Source: Ridgeia piscesae (Eukaryota > Annelida > Polychaeta > Sabellida > Siboglinidae). From it: a stretch of DNA of 64,000 bases. The stretch lies in contig JAODUO010000546.1 of NCBI GenBank assembly GCA_025642075.2, forward strand, positions 297,501 to 361,500. The letters run 5' to 3'. Below are positions 23,797-35,921 of the stretch, one piece after another (position 1 is the first letter of the stretch; each line of letters opens with the position of its first letter). The position numbers and the translations under genes were made by a program. Under the pieces are notes generated by a model. It was not told where the DNA came from. It did no database searches and worked only from the letters and a program-made list of their open reading frames with translations.

Positions 23797-25850
23797 TCAC
23801 TCGAACCTGTTAGGGTTTCCCCATAAATAATCAAACACCCATAGCGCCAATTCTGAGTGTAATTGACAGAAGTCTGTGGGTGGTATTCGGTTTTTCCTTA
23901 ACATAAAATAGTTTACATTGTCTGGTATCATGCTTGTGTACGGCTGTCGTTGGTTAAAAAACGCTTTGACACGACTTTCTAAACAGTGGTTGTTTGCTTC
24001 ATAAAGCATAGTCCTGTGTGTAATTAAATCTTGAAGTTTAAGAATATTTGAACGGTGAAAAGGTACAGATATATGACCAAGGCAATCAAGGTTATAGATA
24101 ATTCGCATAGTTTTTTTTGCTGTACGTATTTCCCCATATTTCACAGCAGTAAAACATGTATGGTTCAACAAGTGGCTGGTACAACGTGCCTAATGCATGA
24201 ACGTCCAGAACGTGCTTTGTCTTATACAAAACGGCTGTGCTTTTGATATATTCGTTTCAACTTTATCTGCTCTCTCCATGTTAAGTTTTCATCAATGATT
24301 ACTCCAATTTGTACGTTGACACCTGCTCAATGTTAGTTCCATTCAAAGTGATGTTTACGATTGGTCTATGTTGTTTTACATTTGCAAACATAATAAAATT
24401 TGTTTTTAAGGTTAAGCGATAATTTATATAGTTTTTTCTATTTCGTTATTAACTACACGTGCTGTATCCACAATGTTCCTAGCCGAGTAAAAATGCTAGT
24501 GTCATCTGCAAACACAATAACATTAAGCAATTGTGACACTTTAAACTTCTCATTTATGTACACAATAGATATTACTGTGCCCAAGATTGATCCTTGTCAG
24601 ACTCTACAATTGACACTCTCTAGCTCTGAGATACTGTTCTTATAGCGCACATAAGGTTGGTTAAATAACTTTCAATCCAATCCAGTGCCAAGCACCTTAT
24701 TCCATAGCAGTGTAACTTACTTAGCAATAGTTTATGATCAAATGCTTTCTTTAAAATAAAATTATTTCTCCAGATCAATAAAGACCCCAATAGTGCTTTC
24801 TCGTTTATCTATTGCTGAAATTACCTTTACGACAAATTCAGTTAACGTTAGTGAAATTGATTGATTACTTATGAAGCCATATTGCCCATCCCTCAATATG
24901 TGATGATTTTCAATGAAAGACATTAGCCCTTTGTAAAAAAAAATTCAAGTTAGAGAATTGGGATGACAGGCTTTATTACATGTTTAACAGTTTTCATGCT
25001 GATTTCGTCGTATCCATACGAAGTCTTACTGTTGCACCTGACACAATTTCGATTACTTCTTTCTCAGTAACCGTATATAATAATTATAAAATAATTATAC
25101 TGTACGTTGACTCAGATACCAGGTTTTTTAGAAGGCCAGTCGGTTTTGTTCCCGGGCAGGGCTCTATACTGTTAGATATGTTTTTACCCATGTTAACAAA
25201 GAAATTGTTGAAACGAGTAGGAATTTCTTCGTTTCAAATGTTATTTGATCGATACCAACAACGAATTAATTTGAGTATTTTGTTTCCAATTTTCACTTGC
25301 GTTAGGAATGTCCACGTTTCACTAGTGTTGGTCTTACATTCTTAGAGTTTCTGTCTATAATAGATTGTTTTCAATACACAATGTTTCTGTTAACTTGTTT
25401 TTGTTGTTTTTGTAGAGACATTCTGTTAATAATGACTTTCGCTTAGAAATGTTAAGAACAAGTTGTTTTTATGCAAGCATTTTTAAGCCTCTTGATAACT
25501 AAAGTTTTTGCTTCCGTTTTGCGTTTTCTGGATATAATATTATTGTTATTTTGACAGGACAAGCATCGTTGTAGGTGTTACTTAGCATAAATTGCAAGAA
25601 CGCTAAATTAAGGTTCAGTTCGTTCAGTACAATGTCTAAATTTGTATGGCATAAGTCTTTTTTCAAATTTACTTAAAGCATTATCGTCAAATTGTCTATT
25701 ATATTTCTCTATTGGATCATTATTATTAACCTCATAAGTACCTTTATCACACAGAACGAATATTGGCATTGCATTGCTAAATATAATGCCGCACATTTTA
25801 TTTCTGCCTAACTCAGAACAGAACATTTTATACATTATAGTTGCAGTTGT
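23797..25850 (-). mobile_element. Degraded LINE (Jockey/Daphne-like RT), minus strand
   Basis: Reading leftwards from 25850 there are several pieces in order. First, an endonuclease end (NAMPIFVLCDKGT, DDNALSKFEKRL). Next, the linker before RT (NNFFVNMGKNI, TVTEKEVIEIVSG). Then RT segments with GQYGF, STIGVFIDLEK, KAFDHKLLLSKL.CYGI, a GV-QGSILG-like block containing a stop, YINE and VFADDTSIF. Last, the C-terminal region (KKTMRIIYN, ILKLQDLI) at 24171-23797. Frames change several times and stops are present, so the element is inactive. The 5' part of the endonuclease is missing. Confidence 0.75.
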
Positions 25851-26002
25851 GCCTGTTATTCTTGTTGTCCTGGTGATCAGTACATTCGTTCAAGGAAACG
25901 TCTCGACTCAGTTTGCACTTCACAGTGTAATAGATCTGTGTTAAAAGTACCACAATGTAAAGGACTTTACAGTATATGAGTAGAAATTCGTAATTATATA
26001 TG

Positions 26003-26072
<70 letters not shown>

Positions 26073-26122
26073 GAACTTGATACCGTGATTTTTTTCGATA
26101 CTTCTAGGATTTTACATATATT

Positions 26123-26181
<59 letters not shown>

Positions 26182-26316
26182 TTCTCCAAAATATATGAAG
26201 CGCATTTTAGAACATAACAGGTTGACCGGAGACAATACCGAGCAGAAAATTGTCTGACATCTTCTGTCTTCTCTCCGCTTCAGGGAGAGATACTTCAGCG
26301 AGACGTCGACGAGAAT
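25851..26316. other. AT-rich sequence with two (TA)n arrays
   Basis: (TA)n at about 26008-26070 and 26126-26178, separated by a unique ~55-bp segment. It lies just 3' of GPCR-3 (minus strand). No gene is seen. Confidence 0.7.
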
Positions 26317-27306
26317 TCACTGGAGCCAGGCCGTCAGTCTGACGCGTATCTGGCGATAGACGATCTTGACGTCGCTACGGAACATGGCGCTGACGACGCT
26401 GTAGATGAACGGGTTGACGACTGAGTTTAGTAGAAACACGCCGCGTATTTCTACCAGCACAGACAACCCCGCGTAGTGCAACCAGAGCGGCATCCAACAC
26501 ACGATATAGACGGCCGTTATTGTGAACAACAGCCACACGGACTTATATATGTTTATCTGAGTTGCCATCGCCGTCGACATGTGTTCTGCTCCTCTGGGGT
26601 GTAAGGAAGACATTGCGATGGTGGTAGCTCCATTAGAAATCGTTGAAGGTCCCTGATTTTGCAAGTTCGCTTCATCTCTTACCTTAGTTTGGGATGCGCG
26701 TTTCTTCTGGAACATTGTTACTCCCATGAGAACGTAACACACAGTCATGACACTGACGGCAGGGACTGCTGCCATCATGGGTGAGAACAGAATGAACCAA
26801 TCGTATTCCAGCAAACGGGCAAACTCCAATATCGCGGACCCCACAACAGACATTAAAGCGAAGACGACCAATGTTTTCTTGGCCCGCCCGGCATTGAACT
26901 TGAATGCGAACGGCCGCCGCACGGCCAGAAGACGCTCGATGGCAATAAACGCCAGGAGAAACGTAGAAAATGAAATTGATATGTCACCAGCAAAAAAGAC
27001 TAACACCATCACCGTGTGGTCAACGGAGGCTACGCTCAGGACGATTCCACCGACGCAAGTGGTCAAGTCGGCGACGGCCAGGGCGAACATGTAGACTCTA
27101 ACGGAAGTGGTCATCTTTCGGGCATACACGGTCATCACTAGGATGTTCCCTGGTGCTCCCAGTATACACATCAGAAGGTTTGCAGTGCTCGAAAAGAGCA
27201 TCGTTCTCGTGTCATAATACGTCTGCAGGTCATACCATTTATGTGGCAAACTGGAACTATTGCTCGATTCAGACGTATTTTCTGAACCCATATCGGCAAT
27301 CTGCAT
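26317..27306 (-). CDS. Class A orphan GPCR, single exon (GPCR-3)
   Basis: 329 residues from a true ATG at 27306. The N-terminus has Asn-rich glycosylation sites (NTS at 10, NSS at 16). Seven hydrophobic segments carry GN (53-54), LAVAD (76-80), ERL (124-126) in place of DRY, CWMP (270-273) and NSVVNPFIY (294-302), then an amphipathic basic tail. It has no cysteine at the top of TM3 and none in the short second extracellular loop, so it lacks the canonical disulfide. ICL3 is about 55 residues and polar. It is the most diverged intact member here, but the shared RRP-F segment after ERL, the short ECL2 and the identical NSVVNPFIYS block place it in the same family. Ligand and G-protein coupling are unknown. 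No intron is needed. Confidence 0.87.
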   Translation of the reverse strand: MQIADMGSENTSESSNSSSLPHKWYDLQTYYDTRTMLFSSTANLLMCILGAPGNILVMTVYARKMTTSVRVYMFALAVADLTTCVGGIVLSVASVDHTVMVLVFFAGDISISFSTFLLAFIAIERLLAVRRPFAFKFNAGRAKKTLVVFALMSVVGSAILEFARLLEYDWFILFSPMMAAVPAVSVMTVCYVLMGVTMFQKKRASQTKVRDEANLQNQGPSTISNGATTIAMSSLHPRGAEHMSTAMATQINIYKSVWLLFTITAVYIVCWMPLWLHYAGLSVLVEIRGVFLLNSVVNPFIYSVVSAMFRSDVKIVYRQIRVRLTAWLQ

Positions 27307-28198
27307 CTCTGGTCGGTGATGTACACAATGAAGGCGTCGTTCAATGTCGTTGTTTCCTCACCGAATATCTACATGACTACTCAGCTAAATGATGCTAATA
27401 CCGCAACTTAGATAAATATAAATGGCAGCAGCGAGACACATCGATTGGGCGGTAGAGATTGCCACGGGGAGTCCTTATTGCGAAATATGATGCATCCACT
27501 CACATGGCGCGTTGCGATCCTAAAGAAGGGTTTGACAGACTATTTCCCAATATATTGTCGCATCGTGGCCGTCAAACGATTTTCTATTAGGTATTACTGC
27601 TGCATGGGTGACATTAATAACGGTATGTATTACCTTGCTAATCAGCATTGTCTTCTCATATCGCAAGATTTACGTCACAGCGTGGCGCCAAAATCGTCAT
27701 AGTATTAACTATTAGACAATTTTGGTCAGTGTGTTGCAAGTCTATCTCGACAATGCCACGATAGCAGCCGTTTCCACACGGGCTCGCTTGTGTTTCACGC
27801 TCACGACCTTTCGTGACTTCGCGATAGTAAGTATGGAAGGTGCCATTACTTGTTTATGCCTGTTTGCTCGCTAAGAGCATATGCCTTGTCTCTTTGCCAC
27901 GTGTTATGTGGCCTTCCTCGTCGTCACTTCCCTGGGGGATACATGTGATGGCTTGACGGATGAGGGTTTCTGGAGGTTTCCTAAGCGCCTGGCCTACAAC
28001 AGCGGGCACTGGCAAGGGCACGTGGCAGGAATGTAGCCCCTCACGTCCGCTTGGGGAATTACTGCTCAGCCAATATTACAGAATAGGGTAGAGACGTTGG
28101 TTGGTTCTCATGCAGAATATGAAATAACAAATTAAAATAACGATACCCTTTTCATCACCGAACACCTAAATATATGTGTCTCATTTGTGATTGTTATT

Positions 28199-28260
<62 letters not shown>

Positions 28261-28499
28261 CTTAGTTACGTTAAAGAAAGCATACATACATTATAAACAT
28301 TAATTATTACTATACACCTAATCCTGTTACCTAATGCAAAGTAGTGCTGCCGTCTGGCGGCTTCGCGCGGTGAAATTGCATAAGGATTACATAAGCAAAG
28401 CATATTGTCACAAGAATATTATCTTCTTGACGACGTTACCTATCCGAGCGAGAGTCGGCTAAGCGAGACTATGATTATGGGTGGTATTATTTCGCAAAT
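27307..28499. other. No gene seen; (ATT)n/(TA)n at 28193-28256
   Basis: This is the upstream region of GPCR-3. An (ATT)n run passes into (TA)n at about 28193-28256. About 28440-28475 (GAGTCGGCTAAGCGAGACTATG) resembles 31945-31965, suggesting scraps of one dispersed repeat. Confidence 0.5.
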
Positions 28500-31386
28500 T
28501 TCTTTTTTTTAATGGAATACCCCCCTGAAAATATGGACATGTTATGATAGTGTACAAAAATACAATACAAATCAAATTGTTGTCCAGTCATCTGATCCTA
28601 ACCTATCCTGTACATATCCTCTGAAAGTTATGCCCCTTAAAATGTGGGCGAAACTGTTTTAATAGTGTGCGATTGCTCTCGTTCATTAGAGTTTCAGGGT
28701 GTGTTTCACATTAAAATTAGTATCAAAGCAAAACTAGTAATATATTTCTAATACCCGCATCAATTCTGTTTCATAAACAACTTTAAGTTTGTCAATGTCA
28801 TGTTTAATGTTGATTTTATAGCCTTTTTAATCGAAACTGAAGACATGTTAAGTGATTTTTATGTGGGGTGATAATGTCACACACAAATTATGCTGAGATC
28901 CATGATATTGTAATTGTCCCAAATTATGACAACAATGGTTGGTAAATGATAGCCAATCTGAACTGGCAAACCATTCTTCCTCACTCGTTGAGATAATTAA
29001 CACAATTTATGCGAGTCGCTAAATATTTCATCGAAATAACGTTTTTTTTCAAGATGCAGATACATGTATTTGGTATGGAAAATAACATTAAACTATAAAT
29101 TGTTAAGGAAAAGGTTGTCTACAAATCGTTTTAACTGAGTTTTAGGAGTCTGTTGATAGAGCTGCTATCACATGCATAACTTATCCCCAAGCTGTAGCAG
29201 TTGCCATCGCAGTTGGGAACAAATGGTTTGGAAAATTTGGAAACACCACGACTAGCCAGATATAATTTATTTAGACACTCTCCCTGAATCCAGCAGTATC
29301 AGACAAAGCTCTGACATTTAACGAGATTGTGAAGGAGACCATGATCCAACAGAACTGAAGAATTCAAGAAGCAAGATTTTCTGTCCATGAGGGCATCACT
29401 ATGAACTGGTACAAGTCTCTACCAACCACGACCATTTATTCAGATTTCAGATGCAACTCAATGAGGCAGCAACTGGTGTTAAGTCTAAATAAATCTCTCT
29501 TTGAGAAAACTGACTTTGTAGTAGCAGATCAGACAGAATACACCTTCAATGTCGATGAGACTGCAGCGGAAATGTTACACTCAGAGATTAGCCCTGACCG
29601 TCTATTCTGAAATGTATACCAAACATTCATATTTCACAGTGTTATCACAAGGCAATAGATCGAAATAAAGAACGTGTAGGTAGAGAGTCAAGACCTGCAC
29701 AAACGTTCTGGTGAACACAATATCAACTGCGACAGGCATCACCGAGCAAGCCTTTAACTGTCTGAGTTGGCTCATGAATCATAATTTTATCAACAAGCCA
29801 TGGGAATCAAATATGTTTGACTTCCACATAGACCGACGATAAAAACAAGTCTGTCAGTCGGAAAATGCTTGACAAACGCTTGACACTGACCTGTGTAGTT
29901 AGCTAAGCTATCATGTGGATGATTTGGTATTTTGCCTGCAGACGTACGATAATTTCCAGAACTAGTTAACCTCCATCGTCAGAAGCTTCTTCAATTTGGA
30001 CATCTTGATGGTACTTTGCAGGAGCTCTTATTCGAAAGGCTGTACCAGGCGCTGGCAAATACAGATGCATCTACTCTCTTGAAAGACAACTTTCACATTT
30101 AAGTCCACTGAGAGTTTCAGGCATGATTAGCACCCAAGTACTAAAGGTCTTGAAGATTATTATTCCCAAATTGGCTGCTGACTTCCAGAACCAAAAGGGG
30201 CACATGTTTAGCCTTTGGAATTACGATGAATCACATGGACACATAGAAACTAGAGAAGGCACTCGTCCACAACATGGCCGCTGAGTTCTAGGCCAAAGCC
30301 AAGCAGCTTGGCAGAGCATCTTTAGTTAATTTAATTCAAGGCAACATATCTGATTGACCGACAACAGCCATGGTCTTTCTAGATGGTTGGCTGTCTGTGT
30401 GGTAATAAAATGAGACAGGATATCAACAGTTATGTTGCCATGGAACAGAAGACTGCAAGCACTAAAGAAACAAGTCCTGCATGATATTGATAATAATAAT
30501 AATAATAATAATCTAGCAGTAAATCGGGGAATAATTAAATACTTGGACGTATTTAAGACAATGACCCATTCACATCAGCTAATTCAAATGATGAGTACAT
30601 TGCAGCAACAAACATAGATGAGGGAAACTAAGTAAAAGTCCACACATGGGGTTCGCTACGCTCATGACACATCACATTCTCTACCAACAAACGAGTGACA
30701 TGTTTCGCATATATGAAAGTACTACTGAGGCTCCGATTAATACTCACTTGGTCAATTTGAAACATAATATTTCTACAATCTAACAATATAACTCTGAATG
30801 CAGCAGTCACTGTGGATTAATGTAGCCAGGCCATCGATGCCAGCTACATTGTCATGGCCAGATAGTAACCATTGTTAGTAATGACTCTCACTTTAATTAA
30901 ACAGTCTTAACATTTATCACTAATATGTCTACACCGTGTTTACTTTATACAACTACATGTCTGTTCGAGATTACAAATAATTTAAATGTTTTATGCTAAT
31001 TTTTCTGAGTTACTGTAATCATTCTGATATCATTTTCCAGGCAACATTTCCTTTTAAAGGGGTCTTAGTCTCAAGGGGTATGTACATGGGGGTTAGCATC
31101 GACCAGATAACAAACGATCGACGGCTATTTCCCCACTCAGAAAGACCGTCTCCATCTTTTGGACGGGGTGTCTAAACCATTTGCTCTAACACCATCTCCT
31201 ACTATGGTTTGGCCGGAGAAAACAGCCATTAGACCCAATCTTATCTTTCTCTATACTTGATGACTATGAGCTGGTGCAGTTGCTGCGCTGGCTCATTCTT
31301 CTTTTCATCTTCATAAGACCGAGTTTCTCATCAGTGGTACCCGAAAGCAGCATAGAAAGCTTGATGGCTTTTTACCGACACATATT
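28500..31386. other. Unclassified region, broken ORFs
   Basis: No gene can be supported. Around 29400-29610 a 69-residue frame contains a TFNVDET motif reminiscent of DDE transposases, but nothing around it confirms this. Around 30000-30620 there are broken coding-like frames that I do not recognise. An (AAT)n run lies at about 30488-30512. The segment about 30895-31020 is a dispersed repeat also found at 46870-46985. Confidence 0.35.
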
Positions 31387-31761
31387 TTGTGTCAGAGTAT
31401 CATACCAGCTGCTTTAATGTTAAATCTTGGAGTAACTTTTGATGAAAACTTCAATTTCAAACAACATATATCGAACACATGTCGCTGCAGTTTTTTTTAC
31501 AATATCCGCGTTCTTCACCGTATTCGACATTATATCCCACTTTCAGTAGCCCAATCCATTGCAACAGCTTTAGTAAGCAGCGCTTCTGAAATCATTGCAT
31601 TGGCTCCCTGTGCACTATCGCATTATTTTAAAGATTTGTACAATAACCTATCAAGCCCTCTCAGCAATACAATCAGCATATCTGAATTACGTTCTCTCCA
31701 GCAAGAAATCCCAGACAGCTACGAATATTCAGTAGTGTATTATAAAACTATTCAAAATTAA
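31387..31761 (+). mobile_element. LINE fragment (L2-like RT thumb region)
   Basis: The first ~65 residues of this frame (NLGVTFDENFNFKQHISN, FFYNIRVLHRIRHYI, SIATALVSS) match the region just after the RT active site in L2/CR1-like elements. After about 31585 the similarity fades. No endonuclease or active-site RT motifs lie nearby. Confidence 0.6.
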
Positions 31762-31799
31762 ACTTATACTAACACAAAATAAATAGAAATAGAAATTTG

Positions 31800-32165
31800 C
31801 AGTTGTTTATAAGAAAGGAATTACGGCAGGATTAACCAGTATCCGTGAGGTGGCAGCATTGTTTATCCCCACACGGATACTATTCAAAATCCGGGAAAGT
31901 CACCAGACTGTCTTCTCTGCGTGGTTACGCAGCCGACCGACAGTCGGTTAAGCGAGACTATGGCGGATGAAGCTGCTAGGAATCTAATGAATATAGGAGC
32001 CTGGGTAATCGAGGCTGCACCCATCCGTCGACGATTCGCGCATTGTTATGATTACAAGATTGCTTAATCCCTTGGTTTTGTCGCGCCACTGATCTCGATC
32101 TTCGAGGATATTGGCGTATAAGTAGTATTTATTATTATTGGTTAATAATAATAATAATAATAATA
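31800..32165 (+). mobile_element. LINE 3' tail, same family as 555-915
   Basis: Positions about 32020-32165 (CACCCATCCGTCGACGATTC ... ATCTTCGAGGATATTGGCG) match the reverse complement of about 565-690, and end in (TTA/AAT)n. It is the 3' untranslated end of the L2/CR1-like family seen at the left edge of the window. Confidence 0.6.
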
Positions 32166-33590
32166 ACTTAATTTTGACACCATCAAATCCGGGACGGCTG
32201 TCCCGTTCACGGGTGTGTACATACATGTAAATTTGCATATACTGATTAAAATAATGGTGACAGTAATAATGATAATAATATAAAGTAATGAGACACTATG
32301 ATAAAAACCGTGTAAAATTGGCTATGTATAAATTATATAATTCTTTAAAAAAATGAATATTAAACATAGACATAGACATTAATGCTTGACGCAGTCTCTT
32401 CTCTGCCCCTTGCAGTTTTTTTGTATACATGCATGTTTGATGCCTTATTTACGGGCAAAGGTCTTTTCCATTCCTTCACCTTCGTCCAAACTATGCAACT
32501 ACAAACGTTTTTTATTGCAGTTTTCCTAAATTACTGAATTTCATGAAATTAATAGCGAATGTATTGTATGCACTTACAGTGCCTTTTCGCTTTAACATAA
32601 CTAGATTTGTTACGTCTCTTGTATTTCCTTAACAAATGATACACAGCTGTTGGTTTAATGTACACTGTTTTAATACTTCAGCTCCCTATAATTCGTGTGT
32701 GATATAAATAGAACTAGACATCATTATATCATACGTTGAAGCACTGCTTCCAACATTGTACCACATGTCAAAGGCCAAGGGAGCAAATATTAAAAATTTA
32801 ATGGGATTAAACTGTGGAACGAACGTCCATGTGATGTGCAATCCATTCAACGAAACATATATTTAAATAAAAATGTATGGATATCGTAATAAGTCAAACA
32901 AAACCAAACAAAATTATTTAGTGTTTGTATTTATTTAGTTTTTTATTAATTGTATTTTTATATATTTTTTATAATTTATTTATTATAGCCCGTTTTTAAA
33001 TGTTCATGTAATAGGTTTAGATTTATTATTCATTGTTAGTGTTATTTATATTTTATTGAAGTCCACTATGGACATAACATTATTGCACCTGTTCAATTTC
33101 TTTCTTTCTTGAGCTCTTGTTTTATAATATATTGTATATATTGTGATGAAGCAAATATCACTATATAATTACTACAATTTCCTGTTTGTTGAGATGTTAA
33201 CGGTGTGTAAATAAGTAACATATTTTGCTCTACCAACATATAAAGGATTTGCTTATTCTTCGTGTAATATGCTTCAAAACAATTAATGACAGTGTTAAAT
33301 TTGCGAAAATGAAATCTTGAATTTGTAAATGTCGGCCTATAAGGATATCATTTCAGATGGCCCAATATCTGAAAATGAAACTTGTACATTAGTCTACATA
33401 TCTTCATGTTTTATCACCTGTTACACAATCGTTGTGGTATTTAAACTGTTATATTAAAAGAAAATGGCTGCATACACGAGTATCATTCCAATATCTGAAA
33501 ATGTTTTACACATGTGAATATACATATATGTTCGCCAGTTTTCATGCTTTTGCCATATATTGCACTATCGTCAGGTTTTTCTAAACTAAG
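32166..33590. other. AT-rich region; possible LINE tail near 32750-32870
   Basis: A plus-strand stretch near 32755-32830 could encode a degenerate F.G.KLWNERP LINE C-terminal signature, followed by long AT-rich 3'-UTR-like sequence. Otherwise nothing is recognised. Confidence 0.35.
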
Positions 33591-34093
33591 TGCTTATCGA
33601 ACTGTTGTGAAATCACAACGTACAGCAATATAAAATGCAAATCGCGTAAAAGACACATGACAGCCTAACATCGTTCATACTATCTGCGCTACGTAAATCG
33701 CTGTATGTCTATATTAGCTATGAGACTGTGGTAAATTCAATATTAAATCGGAGAGTTAAGTTCAGAAAGCTATAACACAAGATAGTCATGATCTGATTTT
33801 CTTAGTATTCAGAAACTACAACTGTCATCCGTCGTTAGAATATCATTATCGTGCCCAATTAGCTCCAGTCGCGCGGAGTCTCGCCATGTATCGTGAGACA
33901 CCTACAGGCGCTATAGCATCATCTTGTATGACTGTCATGGCATTCACAGCCAGGCCATCTGTCAACGTTCAAATACAACACTAATACTCGTTTACTGATA
34001 CACTATTATGTAGTCAAATGCAATTACGAATTACAACTGTATGATACATTTAATTTTGTTTCTCAACGCCGTTCCAACATTATATTCATTCGT

Positions 34094-34408
34094 GAGCGCC
34101 GTGGCTCAGGGGTCGGAATAAGAGGACCCTGGTTCGAATCCTGTGCTGCGGTGTTAAAACCTTGGGCAAGTTTTTTACTCTACATTGCTCCAGTCCACTC
34201 AGCTGTATAAATGAGTACCTGGCTATAGACAAGTGGTGGATATGTGTACGAGCTGCATTCGCGCATTAATTGTAGCATATGGCTGGATGCTTCCCAGAGA
34301 AGTTGAGATGGTGTTTGATTGAACAGGTCTGCCAGGGATGTAATGTGTAAAGCGCTTCGAGCAATCCTGACGATTGGATACTGCGCTATATAAGAACTTA
34401 CCTTTTTA
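34094..34408 (+). mobile_element. Full-length tRNA-derived SINE
   Basis: About 315 bp. It has a tRNA-like head (GAGCGCCGTGGCTCAGGGGT, then GGTTCGAATCC), a middle domain (CTTGGGCAAG, TGCTCCAGTCCACTCAGCTG, GAGTACCTGGCTATAGACA), and a tail domain (CTGGATGCTTCCCAGAGAAG, AAGCGCTTCGAGCAATCCTG) ending GCGCTATATAAGAACTTACC and T-rich. It is absent from the corresponding site in block B, so it inserted after the duplication, or B lost it together with about 380 flanking bp. Confidence 0.88.
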
Positions 34409-35541
34409 CTCCTATAAAAAACCTATCCAATTTATATCATCTAGTTCTGATTTTTTTCAAGAGTAAAATTAAATACTAACATTAGGGGTAGGGCTTTTCT
34501 GTAGATGCACCTACTCGAACATGTTTACTTGTAGTATTAAATTCCGCTATTATTAAAAAACGTACCTTTATGAACTTGTCTCTCGACCATAGCTCCCTGG
34601 CGTATCAATTCATCTATTGACAACCTGAACATTTATAAACTCTGAGATCGATAAACCATTTCGTCTTGATGAGCCTCTGAATTTGGTTTCCGAGGATATT
34701 AACATAATAAAAGGTATCTTATTATTGCTTTTACTTTTTCAGTTTGATGGCAATTCTTAGACAGCATGCATTTTGTTAAAGGCATTACATTTGGCATATC
34801 ACTGGTAAGTTCATTAGATAATGTTACTGATGATATACTACAGTTAAGTCAGGATACCTCGCTTACTTCGTTAATCAGTTACAGCGGTGTATATGTGTGA
34901 ATGGTGCTTCATTCCTAGAGCTTTCGAGATGATGGTCGACTGACTGTAATATAGACTGAAGTGGGAGAAATCGGCACAATTCATATTTCACAACCCTCAA
35001 GTGTGATCTAATACGTGCTACATTTCAGGTGGAATATTAATAATAATGTAGATATTCCAAGATCATATTTCGTTGGAATCATGATTGCTTGTTAACATAT
35101 TTTATTTATTCCACACGTATCTATTGTGGATGGTGTAAACCACGTAGAAATACTGCACTTCTATTTCCCCCTTTCCACCAACAATCATTATTACTTGTTT
35201 ACATGTTGAAAATTACATACTTATTAATTACCTGTCATGGTTCAGATGTCGTCGAGCCAAGAGGTATATATTACTGCATCAGTCTGCATGAAGCACGGGT
35301 TCATTATTTCCTGCATTCAACGGAGTAGTGCAATCGGCTTGAGTGATAGACGCACTCTTAGGAACATTAACTTGTGTGTAGATATGTTTACAGGGTGTGG
35401 TCGATGTTGTCCAGTCGCCGCTGGTCGTCATCAGTGTGTTGTGTGCTCGGCGTGCCGACAGCTACAACACTGATAGTGGCGTAGTAATCTCCTTGCCGTA
35501 ATTGATCTACTGTTTGGGTTGGCTAGGGTATTCTGTTATGT

Positions 35542-35921
35542 GCGAAGAGAACATTATCTCGACATTACGACATAACTTCGCAGAAGACGTCAGAAGATAG
35601 TCTGCACGTTGGAAAACATTGCATGAATCTATATGAGCAAACAACTTACAACGATTACACCAATCCACATTCTATCTGACAACAGTAGGTTCACGCGTAG
35701 CACGCGTCAAGGCACGAACAACTACAACAGTGCGTCATTATAATGTCCTCAGCTCAATCGGATTCTACTAATTGTTGAAGAATAACTCTTGGAGTGATAT
35801 GGAGTAAGTATTTCACTGTTGTCAACAGAATTGTACTTCTAATCGAACGACCACATGTGAAATACTGTTCTGTGGCAGTCGCTGTATCTCTTCGCAATCG
35901 TGTTGCTGATCATCGGCCAAG
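35542..35921 (+). promoter_or_regulatory. Highly conserved 380-bp 5' flank of GPCR-A
   Basis: The 380 bp before the ATG differ from the matching 380 bp in block B (54389-54768) at only about five positions with no indels. Sequence further upstream differs at roughly one position in eight, and the adjacent coding sequence at about 5-6%. It contains a CRE-like AGACGTCAGA and a CACGCGT direct repeat (CACGCGTAGCACGCGT). It is probably the 5' UTR and promoter, or a gene-conversion tract. A 70-codon frame within it is shared by both blocks but has no domain. Confidence 0.55.

Noticed and set aside
29401..29610. Possible DDE transposase from a TFNVDET motif
   Set aside because: Only one short motif, with no other transposase block in any frame nearby.
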